NCBI RefSeq assembly: GCF_900100735.1
Contig: NZ_FNCJ01000036.1
Span: 1 to 45,179 of the forward strand
Direction: 5' to 3'
DNA: 45,179 bases
Source of the DNA: Paraburkholderia phenazinium
GTDB taxonomy: Bacteria > Pseudomonadota > Gammaproteobacteria > Burkholderiales > Burkholderiaceae
The stretch's first letter is position 1, and every line of letters begins with the position of its first letter. The notes under the pieces were generated by a model. That model did no database searches and was not told the DNA's origin. It worked only from the letters and a program-made list of their open reading frames with translations. The position numbers were made by a program, and so were the translations under genes. This document shows positions 1 through 8,350 of this stretch, in pieces.

Positions 1-1
1 C

Positions 2-457
2 GCGAACGAGGTGGCATTTGAAATCCAGTCGCGCTACACGAGCCCCGACCAGGCCGAAGCGGACATCCGTCGCCGCGTCGAGGCCAAGGAAGTCGTGATC
101 GGCTTCGGCCACCCGGTGTACACGATCTCCGACCCGCGCAACAAGGTGATCAAGGAAGTGGCGAAGAAGCTCTCGAAGGAAGCCGGCAGCACGAAGCTGT
201 TCGACATCGCCGAGCGGCTCGAGACCGTGATGTGGGACGTCAAGAAGATGTTCCCGAACCTGGACTGGTTCAGCGCGGTGTCGTACCACATGATGGGCGT
301 GCCGACGGCGATGTTCACGCCGCTCTTCGTGATCGCCCGTACGGCGGGCTGGAGCGCGCACATCATCGAGCAACGCATCGACAACAAGATCATCCGGCCG
401 AGCGCGAATTACACCGGTCCGGACAACCTGAAGTTCGTGCCGCTCGCGAAACGCTGA
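2..457 (+). CDS. prpC: 2-methylcitrate synthase, C-terminal part (cut by window edge)
   Basis: The last 151 residues of a citrate-synthase-family enzyme; the 5' part lies before the window. PrpC condenses propionyl-CoA with oxaloacetate to 2-methylcitrate in the cytosol, the first committed step of the methylcitrate cycle. The fragment opens in frame with ANEVAFEIQ and contains GFGHPVYT, which carries one catalytic His of the family, and NLDWFSA, which carries the catalytic Asp. The PrpC assignment rather than a housekeeping GltA rests mainly on acnD and prpF following on the same strand. The gap to acnD is 90 bp, so one propionate-induced operon is likely; its regulator is not in view. Confidence 0.93.
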   Translation, partial: ANEVAFEIQSRYTSPDQAEADIRRRVEAKEVVIGFGHPVYTISDPRNKVIKEVAKKLSKEAGSTKLFDIAERLETVMWDVKKMFPNLDWFSAVSYHMMGVPTAMFTPLFVIARTAGWSAHIIEQRIDNKIIRPSANYTGPDNLKFVPLAKR

Positions 458-547
458 TCCGAAACGCTGATCGGGAAAGGGGGATAATTGCCGGTGACGT
501 CCGGCGGTTGTCCCTCATGCACCACATTCTTATTCCCCCCCAACGGT

Positions 548-3145
548 ATGAACACTGCAAACCGCAAACCCCTGCCAGGCACCAAGCTGGACTTCTTCGA
601 CACGCGCGCCGCGGTCGAGGCGATCCAGCCGGGCGCCTACGACACGCTGCCGTACACCTCGCGCGTGCTGGCCGAAAACCTCGTGCGCCGTTGCGACGCG
701 GTGTCGCTGAACGCTTCGCTCAAGCAGATCATCGAACGCAAGCGCGACCTCGACTTCCCGTGGTTCCCGGCGCGCGTGGTCTGCCACGATATTCTGGGCC
801 AGACGGCACTCGTCGACCTCGCCGGCCTGCGTGACGCGATTGCCGCACAAGGCGGCGATCCGGCGATGGTCAATCCGGTCGTGCCGACGCAACTGGTGGT
901 GGACCACTCGCTCGCCGTCGAGTGCGGTGGCTTCGATCCGGACGCGTTCGACAAGAATCGCGCGATTGAAGACCGGCGCAACGAAGACCGCTTCGACTTC
1001 ATCAACTGGACCAAGAAGGCGTTCAAGAACGTCGATGTGATCCCGCCGGGCAACGGCATCCTGCACCAGATCAACCTGGAGCGGATGAGCCCGGTCGTTC
1101 AGGTGAAAGACGGCGTGGCGTTTCCGGATACGCTGGTCGGCACCGATTCGCATACACCGATGGTGGATGCACTCGGCGTGATCGCGATCGGCGTGGGCGG
1201 CCTCGAAGCGGAAAGCGTGATGCTGGGACGCGCATCGTATATGCGTCTGCCGGATATCGTCGGCGTCGAACTCACCGGCAAGCCCGGTCCGGGGATTACG
1301 GCGACGGACGTGGTGTTGTCGTTGACGGAATTCCTGCGCAAGGAAAAGGTCGTCGGCGCCTACCTGGAGTTCTACGGCGAAGGCACCGCGAACCTGACGC
1401 TCGGCGACCGCGCCACCATCGCCAATATGGCGCCTGAGTTCGGCGCGACGGCCGCGATGTTCTACATCGACGAGCAGACCATCAAGTATCTCAAGCTCAC
1501 TGGCCGCGACGACGAACTCGTCAAACTGGTGGAGACGTATGCGAAGGAAACCGGCCTGTGGGCAGAGAGCCTGAAGAACGCGCAGTACGAGCGCGTGCTG
1601 AAGTTCGACCTCTCGACCGTGGTGCGTACGCTCGCTGGCCCGTCGAACCCGCATCGTCGTTTGCCGGTGTCGGAACTCGCTGCGCGTGGCATCAGCGGCA
1701 AGGTTGAGAACGAACCGGGGCTGATGCCCGACGGCGCGGTGATCATCGCCGCCATCACGAGCTGCACCAACACCAACAACCCGCGCAATATGATTGCTGC
1801 GGCGCTGCTTGCGCGCAACGCCAACCAGCGCGGCCTGACCCGCAAGCCGTGGGTCAAGAGCTCGCTCGCGCCGGGATCGAAAGCCGTCACCTTGTACCTG
1901 GAAGAAGCGAAGCTGCTGCCGGAACTGGAGCAGCTCGGCTTTGGCGTGGTCGCTTATGCATGTACCTCGTGTAACGGCATGTCCGGTGCGCTGGACCCGG
2001 TGATCCAGAAGGAAGTCGTCGAACGCGACCTGTACGCGACTGCCGTGCTCTCCGGCAACCGCAACTTCGACGGCCGGATCCACCCGTATGCGAAGCAGGC
2101 CTTCCTCGCCTCGCCGCCGCTGGTGGTAGCTTACGCAATTGCCGGCACGATCCGCTTCGACATCGAGAAGGATGTGCTGGGCACCGACGCCGCCGGCAAT
2201 CCGGTGATGCTCAAGGATATCTGGCCGTCCGACGAGGAAATCGACGCGGTCGTTGCCTCAAGTGTGAAACCGGAGCAATTCCGCAAGGTGTACGAACCGA
2301 TGTTCGCGGTCACGGCCGACGCCGGCGAACGCGCCAATCCGCTCTACGACTGGCGTCCGATGAGCACGTATATCCGCCGCCCGCCGTACTGGGAAGGCGC
2401 GCTGGCCGGCGAGCGCACGCTCAAGGACATGCGCCCGCTCGCGGTGCTCGGCGACAACATCACCACCGACCACCTCTCCCCGTCCAACGCCATCCTGCCG
2501 GATAGCGCCTCGGGCGAGTATCTGGCGAAAATGGGCTTGCCGGAGGAAGACTTCAACTCGTACGCGACCCACCGCGGCGATCACCTGACCGCACAGCGCG
2601 CCACCTTCGCCAACCCGACGTTGAAGAACGAAATGGTGCTGGAAGACGGCAAGGTGAAGGCCGGTTCTTTGGCTCGTATCGAGCCCGAGGGCAAGGTCAC
2701 GCGCATGTGGGAAGCAATCGAAACCTACATGGAACGCAAGCAGCCACTGATCGTGATTGCCGGGGCCGACTACGGCCAGGGCTCGTCGCGCGACTGGGCC
2801 GCCAAGGGCGTGCGTCTGGCCGGTGCTGAAGCGATCGTCGCCGAAGGCTTCGAGCGCATCCACCGCACCAACCTGGTGGGCATGGGCGTGCTGCCGCTGG
2901 AGTTCAAGCCGGGTGTGAACCGTCTGACGCTTGGCATCGACGGCACCGAAACCTTCGATGTGATCGGCGAGCGCAAGCCGCGCACCGACCTCACGCTGGT
3001 GATCCATCGCAAGAGCGGCGAGCGCGTGGAAGTGCCGGTGACCTGCCGTCTCGACACGGCCGAAGAAGTGTCGATCTACGAAGCCGGTGGCGTGCTGCAG
3101 CGCTTTGCGCAGGACTTCCTCGAATCGTCGCAAGCGGCAGCTTGA
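548..3145 (+). CDS. acnD: Fe/S-dependent 2-methylisocitrate dehydratase AcnD
   Basis: An 865-residue aconitase-family enzyme. AcnD dehydrates 2-methylcitrate to a 2-methylaconitate isomer and works with PrpF, replacing PrpD. The three 4Fe-4S ligands are visible: C406 in TSCTNTNNP, and C472 and C475 in CTSCNG. The swivel-domain motif GADYGQGSSRDWAAKG is near residues 738-753. I chose the ATG because homologues begin MNT-x-x-RKPLPGT. There is, however, no good ribosome site in front of it, whereas a purine-rich AAGGGGG sits just before an in-frame TTG at 488 that would add 20 residues. prpF follows after 97 bp containing two hairpins. Confidence 0.95.
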   Translation: MNTANRKPLPGTKLDFFDTRAAVEAIQPGAYDTLPYTSRVLAENLVRRCDAVSLNASLKQIIERKRDLDFPWFPARVVCHDILGQTALVDLAGLRDAIAAQGGDPAMVNPVVPTQLVVDHSLAVECGGFDPDAFDKNRAIEDRRNEDRFDFINWTKKAFKNVDVIPPGNGILHQINLERMSPVVQVKDGVAFPDTLVGTDSHTPMVDALGVIAIGVGGLEAESVMLGRASYMRLPDIVGVELTGKPGPGITATDVVLSLTEFLRKEKVVGAYLEFYGEGTANLTLGDRATIANMAPEFGATAAMFYIDEQTIKYLKLTGRDDELVKLVETYAKETGLWAESLKNAQYERVLKFDLSTVVRTLAGPSNPHRRLPVSELAARGISGKVENEPGLMPDGAVIIAAITSCTNTNNPRNMIAAALLARNANQRGLTRKPWVKSSLAPGSKAVTLYLEEAKLLPELEQLGFGVVAYACTSCNGMSGALDPVIQKEVVERDLYATAVLSGNRNFDGRIHPYAKQAFLASPPLVVAYAIAGTIRFDIEKDVLGTDAAGNPVMLKDIWPSDEEIDAVVASSVKPEQFRKVYEPMFAVTADAGERANPLYDWRPMSTYIRRPPYWEGALAGERTLKDMRPLAVLGDNITTDHLSPSNAILPDSASGEYLAKMGLPEEDFNSYATHRGDHLTAQRATFANPTLKNEMVLEDGKVKAGSLARIEPEGKVTRMWEAIETYMERKQPLIVIAGADYGQGSSRDWAAKGVRLAGAEAIVAEGFERIHRTNLVGMGVLPLEFKPGVNRLTLGIDGTETFDVIGERKPRTDLTLVIHRKSGERVEVPVTCRLDTAEEVSIYEAGGVLQRFAQDFLESSQAAA

Positions 3146-3158
3146 TGGCCAGCAACAC

Positions 3159-3222
3159 CGACGCACAGCAACGCGTGCGTCGAGTTTGATACGCGGGCGG
3201 TGCGGCGACGTACCGCCCGCGT
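3159..3222 (+). promoter_or_regulatory. Two tandem hairpins between acnD and prpF
   Basis: The 97-bp gap between acnD and prpF holds two perfect stems. The first has 8-bp arms at 3159-3166 and 3175-3182 with an 8-nt loop. The second has 11-bp arms at 3191-3201 and 3212-3222 with a 10-nt loop. Neither is followed by a T run, so a classical terminator is unlikely. An RNA-processing or mRNA-stability element that sets the PrpF:AcnD ratio is a reasonable inference, not shown. Confidence 0.5.
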
Positions 3223-3242
3223 CTTAACAGGACAACTACGCA

Positions 3243-4433
3243 ATGGCACACGTACCCCAGATCAAGATTCCCGCCACTTACATGCGCGGCGGCACCAGCA
3301 AAGGCGTGTTCTTCCGCCTGCAGGATTTGCCCGAAGCGGCCCAAGTGCCGGGCGCGGCGCGCGATGCGCTGCTGCTGCGCGTGATCGGCAGCCCGGACCC
3401 GTACGGCAAACAGATTGACGGCATGGGTGGCGCCACGTCGAGCACGAGCAAGACCGTCATCATCGCCAAAAGCAGCAAGCCCGACCACGACGTCGACTAC
3501 CTGTTTGGTCAGGTGTCGATCGACAAGGCGTTTGTCGACTGGAGCGGCAATTGCGGCAATCTCTCCGCCGCAGTGGGACCGTTTGCGATCAGCGCTGGGT
3601 TGGTGGATCCGAGCCGTATTCCGCACAACGGTGTGGCCACCGTGCGGATCTGGCAAGCCAATATCGGCAAGACCATCATCGGCCACGTACCCATCACGAA
3701 TGGCGCCGTGCAGGAGACCGGCGACTTCGAACTGGACGGTGTGACCTTCCCCGCCGCCGAAGTGCAGCTCGAGTTCATGGACCCGGCCGCCGAAGAAGAC
3801 GGCGCGGGCGGCGCGATGTTCCCCACCGGCAATCTGATCGACGACCTGGAAGTACCGGGCGTCGGCACTTTGAAGGCCACCATGATCAATGCGGGGATTC
3901 CGACGATTTTCGTCGACGCCGAGGCGATTGGTTATAAAGGCACCGAACTGCAGGACGCGATCAACAGCGACGACAAGGCGCTAGCGAAGTTCGAGACGAT
4001 TCGCGCACACGGCGCTTTGCGCATGGGCCTGATCACGAATATCGACGAAATCGCAACGCGGCAGCATACGCCGAAGGTCGCGTTTGTCGCGAAGCCCGCG
4101 GGGTATGCGGCGTCTAGCGGCAAACAGGTTGCGGCTGGCGATGTCGACCTGTTGGTGCGGGCGATGTCGATGGGCAAGCTGCACCACGCGATGATGGGCA
4201 CCGCTGCGGTGGCCATCGGCACGGCGGCCGCGATTCCGGGCACGCTGGTGAATCTCGCTGCGGGTGGTGGCGAACGCCAGGCGGTGCGCTTCGGCCATCC
4301 GTCCGGCACGCTGCGCGTCGGCGCAGAAGCCAGCAAGGTGGATGGCGAATGGGTCGTCAAGAAGGCCATCATGAGCCGTAGCGCGCGCGTGCTGATGGAA
4401 GGCTGGGTGCGGGTGCCAGGCGATACGTTCTAA
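3243..4433 (+). CDS. prpF: 2-methylaconitate cis-trans isomerase PrpF
   Basis: A 396-residue PrpF-family protein of the diaminopimelate-epimerase-like fold. It isomerises the 2-methylaconitate produced by AcnD so that it can be rehydrated to 2-methylisocitrate. Family hallmarks are the N-terminal TYMRGGTSKGVFF, the segment WSGNCGNLSAAVGPFA near residues 101-116, and GGGERQAVRFGHPSGTLRVG near the C-terminus. AGGA lies about 10 nt before the ATG. It closes the operon: a strong hairpin terminator begins 18 bp after the stop codon. Confidence 0.95.
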   Translation: MAHVPQIKIPATYMRGGTSKGVFFRLQDLPEAAQVPGAARDALLLRVIGSPDPYGKQIDGMGGATSSTSKTVIIAKSSKPDHDVDYLFGQVSIDKAFVDWSGNCGNLSAAVGPFAISAGLVDPSRIPHNGVATVRIWQANIGKTIIGHVPITNGAVQETGDFELDGVTFPAAEVQLEFMDPAAEEDGAGGAMFPTGNLIDDLEVPGVGTLKATMINAGIPTIFVDAEAIGYKGTELQDAINSDDKALAKFETIRAHGALRMGLITNIDEIATRQHTPKVAFVAKPAGYAASSGKQVAAGDVDLLVRAMSMGKLHHAMMGTAAVAIGTAAAIPGTLVNLAAGGGERQAVRFGHPSGTLRVGAEASKVDGEWVVKKAIMSRSARVLMEGWVRVPGDTF

Positions 4434-4451
4434 GACCAAAGCATGTGACGA

Positions 4452-4490
4452 AGCACGAGCCCCGGCGGGTCAAACGCCGGGGCTCGTGCT
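4452..4490 (+). terminator. Hairpin terminator after prpF
   Basis: Perfect 16-bp arms (4452-4467 and 4475-4490) around a 7-nt loop, GC-rich, then a short TTTAT. It lies between the convergent prpF and the LysM/LytM lipoprotein gene, so it may also block minus-strand transcripts, although there is no T run on that side. Confidence 0.8.
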
Positions 4491-4595
4491 TTATGCAAAC
4501 CTGAAATCGAGCGAAAGCGTCGACCCTCTGCAACAAGCCCTCCGCAAGGCGACCGCCGGCACGGCAGCCGCCGTCGCCTCACCCTGCTCGCAGAC

Positions 4596-5519
4596 TCAAC
4601 CTTGCTTGGCAGGCAGATACGGCATCGGATCGACCGGCTTGCCGTCGCGGCGTACCTCGAACAACACCGAGACGCGCGAGTTGCTTTCGTCGCCCATCTC
4701 CGCGATTTCCTGCCCTTGCCGCACGATATCGCCGGTTTTCACCAACAGTTTGCGGTTGTGCGAATACGCGGTCAGAAAGTCCTTGTTGTGCTGGACGATG
4801 ATCAGGCTGCCATATTCGTTCAGCCCCGTCCCCGCATACATGACCTTGCCGTCTGCGGCTGCACGCACCGGATCGCCCGGCTTGCCGCCGATCTCGATGC
4901 CGCGTGTCTCGCCCGGCTGGAACCCCTCGACGACGTTGCCCTGAGCGGGCCACGCCAGCACGACGCGCTTGGCGTGACGCGACACCTCGGCGTCGACCTG
5001 GCGCGTTTGCGCAGTACTGGGTGCGGGAGCGTCGGTTGGAGGGGTTGAAGCTGTGGAGGTGGCCGAGGCCGCAGCCGCAGTTGCTGCAGCCGTGGCAGCC
5101 TGAGCAGCGACTGCGGCAGCCGCCGCCGCGCTGGCTTCCTTCACCGCTTCGGGCGAGGCGACATGCAGCACCTGCCCCAACTTAAGGCGCGTGGACGGTT
5201 TCAGGTGGTTCCACGCCAGCAATTCCTTGACACTACAGTGATGATGCTGCGCGATGTGGCTCAGCGTGTCGCCACGCCTGACGCGATACACGAGCGGCTG
5301 CGCGGCCTTCAACTTGGCCGCGCTAACCGCCGCCGACGCCTGTAAGGACGCCGTTGCCGCCGCATCCGACGCTGCAGCCGTTGCCGCCGCCCCCCCGGAG
5401 GCTGCCCCGTCCGCCTGCTGACCCGGCTGCGTCTGATTCACACAACCGCTCATCGCCAATGCGACCCAGACGCCAGCGACGCTGGCCATCATGGTTTTGT
5501 CGAAACGACTTCTTGACAA
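4596..5519 (-). CDS. Lipoprotein with LysM and degenerate LytM (M23) domains, NlpD/EnvC-like
   Basis: A 307-residue envelope lipoprotein. I place the start at TTG 5519, because AGGAG lies 6 nt before it and it gives a basic n-region, a hydrophobic stretch and the lipobox LAMSGC. An ATG at 5492 is the alternative. The order is signal, Ala/Gln-rich linker, LysM (around YRVRRGDTLSHIAQ), a second Ala-rich linker, and a C-terminal M23 domain. The Zn-binding His of active M23 peptidases is missing: GIEIGG stands where an active enzyme has a metal-binding HxxxD-type motif, and the usual HFEV is LFEV. By analogy with NlpD and EnvC it probably activates a peptidoglycan amidase rather than cutting itself. 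It stands alone, away from the usual nlpD-rpoS setting. Confidence 0.85.
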   Translation of the reverse strand: MSRSRFDKTMMASVAGVWVALAMSGCVNQTQPGQQADGAASGGAAATAAASDAAATASLQASAAVSAAKLKAAQPLVYRVRRGDTLSHIAQHHHCSVKELLAWNHLKPSTRLKLGQVLHVASPEAVKEASAAAAAAVAAQAATAAATAAAASATSTASTPPTDAPAPSTAQTRQVDAEVSRHAKRVVLAWPAQGNVVEGFQPGETRGIEIGGKPGDPVRAAADGKVMYAGTGLNEYGSLIIVQHNKDFLTAYSHNRKLLVKTGDIVRQGQEIAEMGDESNSRVSVLFEVRRDGKPVDPMPYLPAKQG

Positions 5520-6058
5520 ATTCGACTCCTGCCTTGTTCTTGACGAGTCCGAGTGTTCCCGCGTCGCATCCGATGCGCGCATTCGTGCGAAGCGCTGCGA
5601 TCTCGCGACCCGGGAGAGCCGCCTCGTTGCAGCTATCACCCGTACCCTGCCTGCCACCCAACGCTTGTGCGGCAAATATCTCAAAAATGAGGCGTTCTAC
5701 CGCAAAAAGGGCCAGATAGACGATTAAAATTCAAGCGGAATTGTAAAATGCCTCGGACAAAAAACGAGCCGTCCGAACAGACTGATACAAATCCTTACGA
5801 TCGGTATCGGAGGGTTTGACCCGCGATAACGTTTTCTTTAACGGCAAATTGTCAAAAAAACTTGAATTCGGGCGTGGATGCTGAGAACGCAGTGGCGCGA
5901 TCAGCAATCAGTGACGAACGTCAACGTGGGAATCGCGGGAACGGTAACTCGTCCTGTTCGTGCGAAATGTTGCGATTGCAACATCCTGTCGGGTCGGCTT
6001 GACTTGTCGTACGAATATTTGCAGATTGACGTTAACGAATTCTGCACAGGATCCAGTT
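5520..6058. other. 539-bp gap with divergent promoters
   Basis: No convincing coding sequence. The gap must hold the promoter of the minus-strand lipoprotein and of the plus-strand antitoxin-like gene. It is more AT-rich than its surroundings near 5720-5870. A TTGACT box occurs at 5999-6004, but I see no clear -10 at the right spacing. A 7-bp inverted repeat lies at 5967-5984. Confidence 0.4.
5967..5984. promoter_or_regulatory. 7-bp inverted repeat upstream of the antitoxin-like gene
   Basis: ATGTTGC and GCAACAT arms around a 4-nt GATT spacer, about 75 bp before the antitoxin-like gene. Phd/YefM antitoxins usually bind palindromes in their own promoter, so this is a candidate operator. It is short, and chance occurrence cannot be excluded. 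Confidence 0.3.
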
Positions 6059-6262
6059 ATGTCATTCCGAACCCATGATGTGGTACCGATTAGCGACGCC
6101 TGCTCACGGCTAACGGAGCTGGCGGTGGAGGTGGTCGCAGGCACCGAGAAAATTCTGACGAAGAACGGCTCAGCGTACGTGGCTTTGTACGCGCATTCGG
6201 ACACGCACGTTTTGCTGTTGTCCATTCGCCACCAGCGAGAGCTGGGGTATGCACCGGAGTAG
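6059..6262 (+). CDS. Orphan Phd/YefM-like antitoxin, short
   Basis: A 67-residue protein with a good ribosome site (CAGGA, 7 nt before ATG). Its first 45 residues, including VVPISDACSRLTEL and ILTKNGSAYVAL, match the N-terminal DNA-binding fold of Phd/YefM antitoxins. Members of this family normally continue into a toxin-neutralising C-terminal helix; here the tail (YAHSDTHVLLLSIRHQREL) does not look like that helix. No RelE/ParE/Doc-type toxin gene follows: a terminator starts 13 bp after the stop. It may be a stand-alone regulator or a remnant of a toxin-antitoxin pair. Confidence 0.65.
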   Translation: MSFRTHDVVPISDACSRLTELAVEVVAGTEKILTKNGSAYVALYAHSDTHVLLLSIRHQRELGYAPE

Positions 6263-6275
6263 CACCGGGTAAAAA

Positions 6276-6310
6276 AACGGCCGGCCCTTGTTCAAGGTGC
6301 CGGCCGTTTG
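6276..6310. terminator. Bidirectional terminator between antitoxin-like gene and cytochrome c operon
   Basis: 11-bp perfect arms (6276-6286 and 6300-6310) with inner CCTTG/CAAGG pairing. An A run precedes the hairpin (6272-6278) and TTTGTTTT follows it, so it can work on both strands for two convergent units. Confidence 0.85.
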
Positions 6311-6341
6311 TTTTCCAAACGTCGAACGTCTGTTGCTTCGC

Positions 6342-7625
6342 CTACCGCAGCGCCTTCACAGCATCTGCGGTTACGTTAGCGGGTTGACCGCCCCAGGTCG
6401 CCCGCAGATAGCTGGCCAGTTGCGCCAGTTCCGCATCACTCAGTTGGCCCGCGAAACCCGGCATCTCCTGCATGCGTTCCAGCCCCGGGAAATCCTGCGC
6501 GCCGATACCGTCGAGCATCGCCACGATCAGGTTGTGCGGATCGCTTTGCCGCACGGTGGAATTGCCGTGCATCGGCACGGCGACGTGCGGCTTGCCCTCG
6601 CCGTCGCGGCCATGACAGCCCGCGCACACGGCCAGATAGACGTTGCGGCCGGCCGCCAGTTGCGCCGCGTCTGCCGACACCGACTGCAGCGGCTCGGGAG
6701 CCGGCGGCTGGTCGCCGAGCAGATAGGTGGTCATGGCGCGCAGATCGTCGTGACTCAGGTACTGGCTGCTCAGATGGACAACCGGGTACATCTCGCTGAA
6801 GGCCGAACCTTGCGGCGCAATCCCGCTGGCAAAGAAGGTCTGCAGATCGACCGCCGTCCAGCCGCGCGCCGCGAGTCCTTTCGGCGTGATGTCCGGTGCG
6901 ACCACCCGGCCGAGCGCACCGCCGCCAAGCGGCAACGCGTGATCGAGCTGACCGAACGTGCCGCGCGAGGTGTGACACTCGGCACAATGACCGAGCGCGC
7001 TGACCAGATAGCGTCCACGATTCCAGTCGGCCGACGCCCCCTTCGATGCATCCGGCAGTGCATCCTTGAGGAACAGCATGTCCCAGAAGCGCACGGCAAA
7101 ACGCATGTTGAACGGGAACGACAGTTTCGGCTCGCGGTTCGGCACGGCAGCCGGCTTCTGCGCCATCAGCCACGCGTACATCGCGTCGCTATCGGCGCGT
7201 GAGATCTGCCGGTACGACGTGTAGGGCATCGCCGGGTACAGTTGGCCGTCTGGCGTCACGCCGTCGTGCAGCGCCTTGTAGAAGTCGCCGGCGCTCCACT
7301 TGCCGATGCCATGGTCTTTATCGGGCGTGATATTCGTGCCGTAGAACGTGCCGAACGGCGAGGCGAGCTCGACGCCACCGGCGAACGGCGCACCGTCCGC
7401 GCTGGTGTGGCAGGCGGCGCAGTCGGCGGCCTTGACCAGATAACGGCCACGCGCAAGCTGGTCCGCCGCAGCATTTTGCAGGTCGGCCGGCGTGTTGGCA
7501 GGCGAAACGGTCAGCGCCGCAGCCGAGGTGTCGTCGTGCTGCTGGCCGCACGACGACAGCAGCGCGACGCTCAACACCAGTGCAATGCGACGCAGGGTTA
7601 GCGAGGTTTGGAATCGGCTCGTCAT
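6342..7625 (-). CDS. Triheme cytochrome c lipoprotein, electron acceptor of the molybdenum hydroxylase
   Basis: 427 residues. The signal sequence ends in lipobox LLSSC (C26), so it is probably anchored in the membrane facing the periplasm. Three haem c sites are visible: CAACH (C69-H73), CAECH (C214-H218) and CAGCH (C334-H338). This matches the cytochrome subunit of membrane alcohol, gluconate and aldehyde dehydrogenases. The ATG overlaps the stop of the 2Fe-2S gene by ATGA, so the two are translated together. Its likely role is to take electrons from the hydroxylase to the quinone pool or a terminal oxidase. Confidence 0.92.
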   Translation of the reverse strand: MTSRFQTSLTLRRIALVLSVALLSSCGQQHDDTSAAALTVSPANTPADLQNAAADQLARGRYLVKAADCAACHTSADGAPFAGGVELASPFGTFYGTNITPDKDHGIGKWSAGDFYKALHDGVTPDGQLYPAMPYTSYRQISRADSDAMYAWLMAQKPAAVPNREPKLSFPFNMRFAVRFWDMLFLKDALPDASKGASADWNRGRYLVSALGHCAECHTSRGTFGQLDHALPLGGGALGRVVAPDITPKGLAARGWTAVDLQTFFASGIAPQGSAFSEMYPVVHLSSQYLSHDDLRAMTTYLLGDQPPAPEPLQSVSADAAQLAAGRNVYLAVCAGCHGRDGEGKPHVAVPMHGNSTVRQSDPHNLIVAMLDGIGAQDFPGLERMQEMPGFAGQLSDAELAQLASYLRATWGGQPANVTADAVKALR

Positions 7626-8350
7626 GCGGCGTCCTTTACGAGGCCCGGCATCGTCAGCACCACCTCCTTGACTGCCTCGTAGTAGCGCACATACCCCGTG
7701 CAGCGGCAGATATGATCGTTCAACGCCTCGGTGATGGTTTCTTCCACCTTGTCTTTCGCAACCGGCTGACGCTTCAGGCGCTCGATCAGCACCGTCGCGG
7801 CATTGACGAACCCCGGCGTACAGTAGCCGCACTGAAAACTGAAGTGCTCGAGAAACTTCTGCTGGATCGGTGAAAGGGCCACCACTTCGCCATGCTCGTC
7901 GCGCTGCGCGTGGCCTTCGATGGTGCGAATCGACTTGCCGTCGAAGAAATTCGCGCCGGTAATACAGGTGCGGATTTCCTCGCTGGTGCCGTCCGGCTTG
8001 TCGAGAATCACCACGCAAGCGTGACAGATGCCCTGCCCGCAGCCGAGCCGCGAACCGGTCAGGTCAAGGTATTCGTGCAACAGGTCGATCATCATCAGAC
8101 CGGCTGGCACTTGCAGCGGGCCGACTTCGCGGCCGTTAACTTTCAGCGATACTGGTTGTGCTTTGAAGTGCGTCAAAGGCCGTTCCACGACCGTTGTGCT
8201 GGCGGCGTTAGCCGAGGACACCGATGCCGATGCCGCGCCAGCACTTGCTGCGCCGCCCGAAGCTGCCGCTGCACTCGCTGCCTTCGCAGCACTACCAGAG
8301 GCCGGCACGGCGCCCATCACCGAACCGGAAGTTTGATTAGGGGCCGTCAT
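7622..8350 (-). CDS. 2Fe-2S subunit of a xanthine dehydrogenase-family hydroxylase
   Basis: 242 residues. Residues 66-240 are a standard small subunit with two 2Fe-2S clusters: C104, C109, C112 and C129 in the plant-ferredoxin-like domain, and C174, C177, C215 and C217 in the helical domain (CGYCTPGF, CRCTGY). Isoquinoline oxidoreductase-type alpha subunits are usually about 150-170 residues; this one has an added N-terminal stretch of about 55 residues rich in Ala and Ser. There is no Tat or Sec signal, so it probably rides out with the Tat-tagged large subunit. ATGA overlaps at both ends show tight coupling. Confidence 0.93.
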   Translation of the reverse strand: MTAPNQTSGSVMGAVPASGSAAKAASAAAASGGAASAGAASASVSSANAASTTVVERPLTHFKAQPVSLKVNGREVGPLQVPAGLMMIDLLHEYLDLTGSRLGCGQGICHACVVILDKPDGTSEEIRTCITGANFFDGKSIRTIEGHAQRDEHGEVVALSPIQQKFLEHFSFQCGYCTPGFVNAATVLIERLKRQPVAKDKVEETITEALNDHICRCTGYVRYYEAVKEVVLTMPGLVKDAA

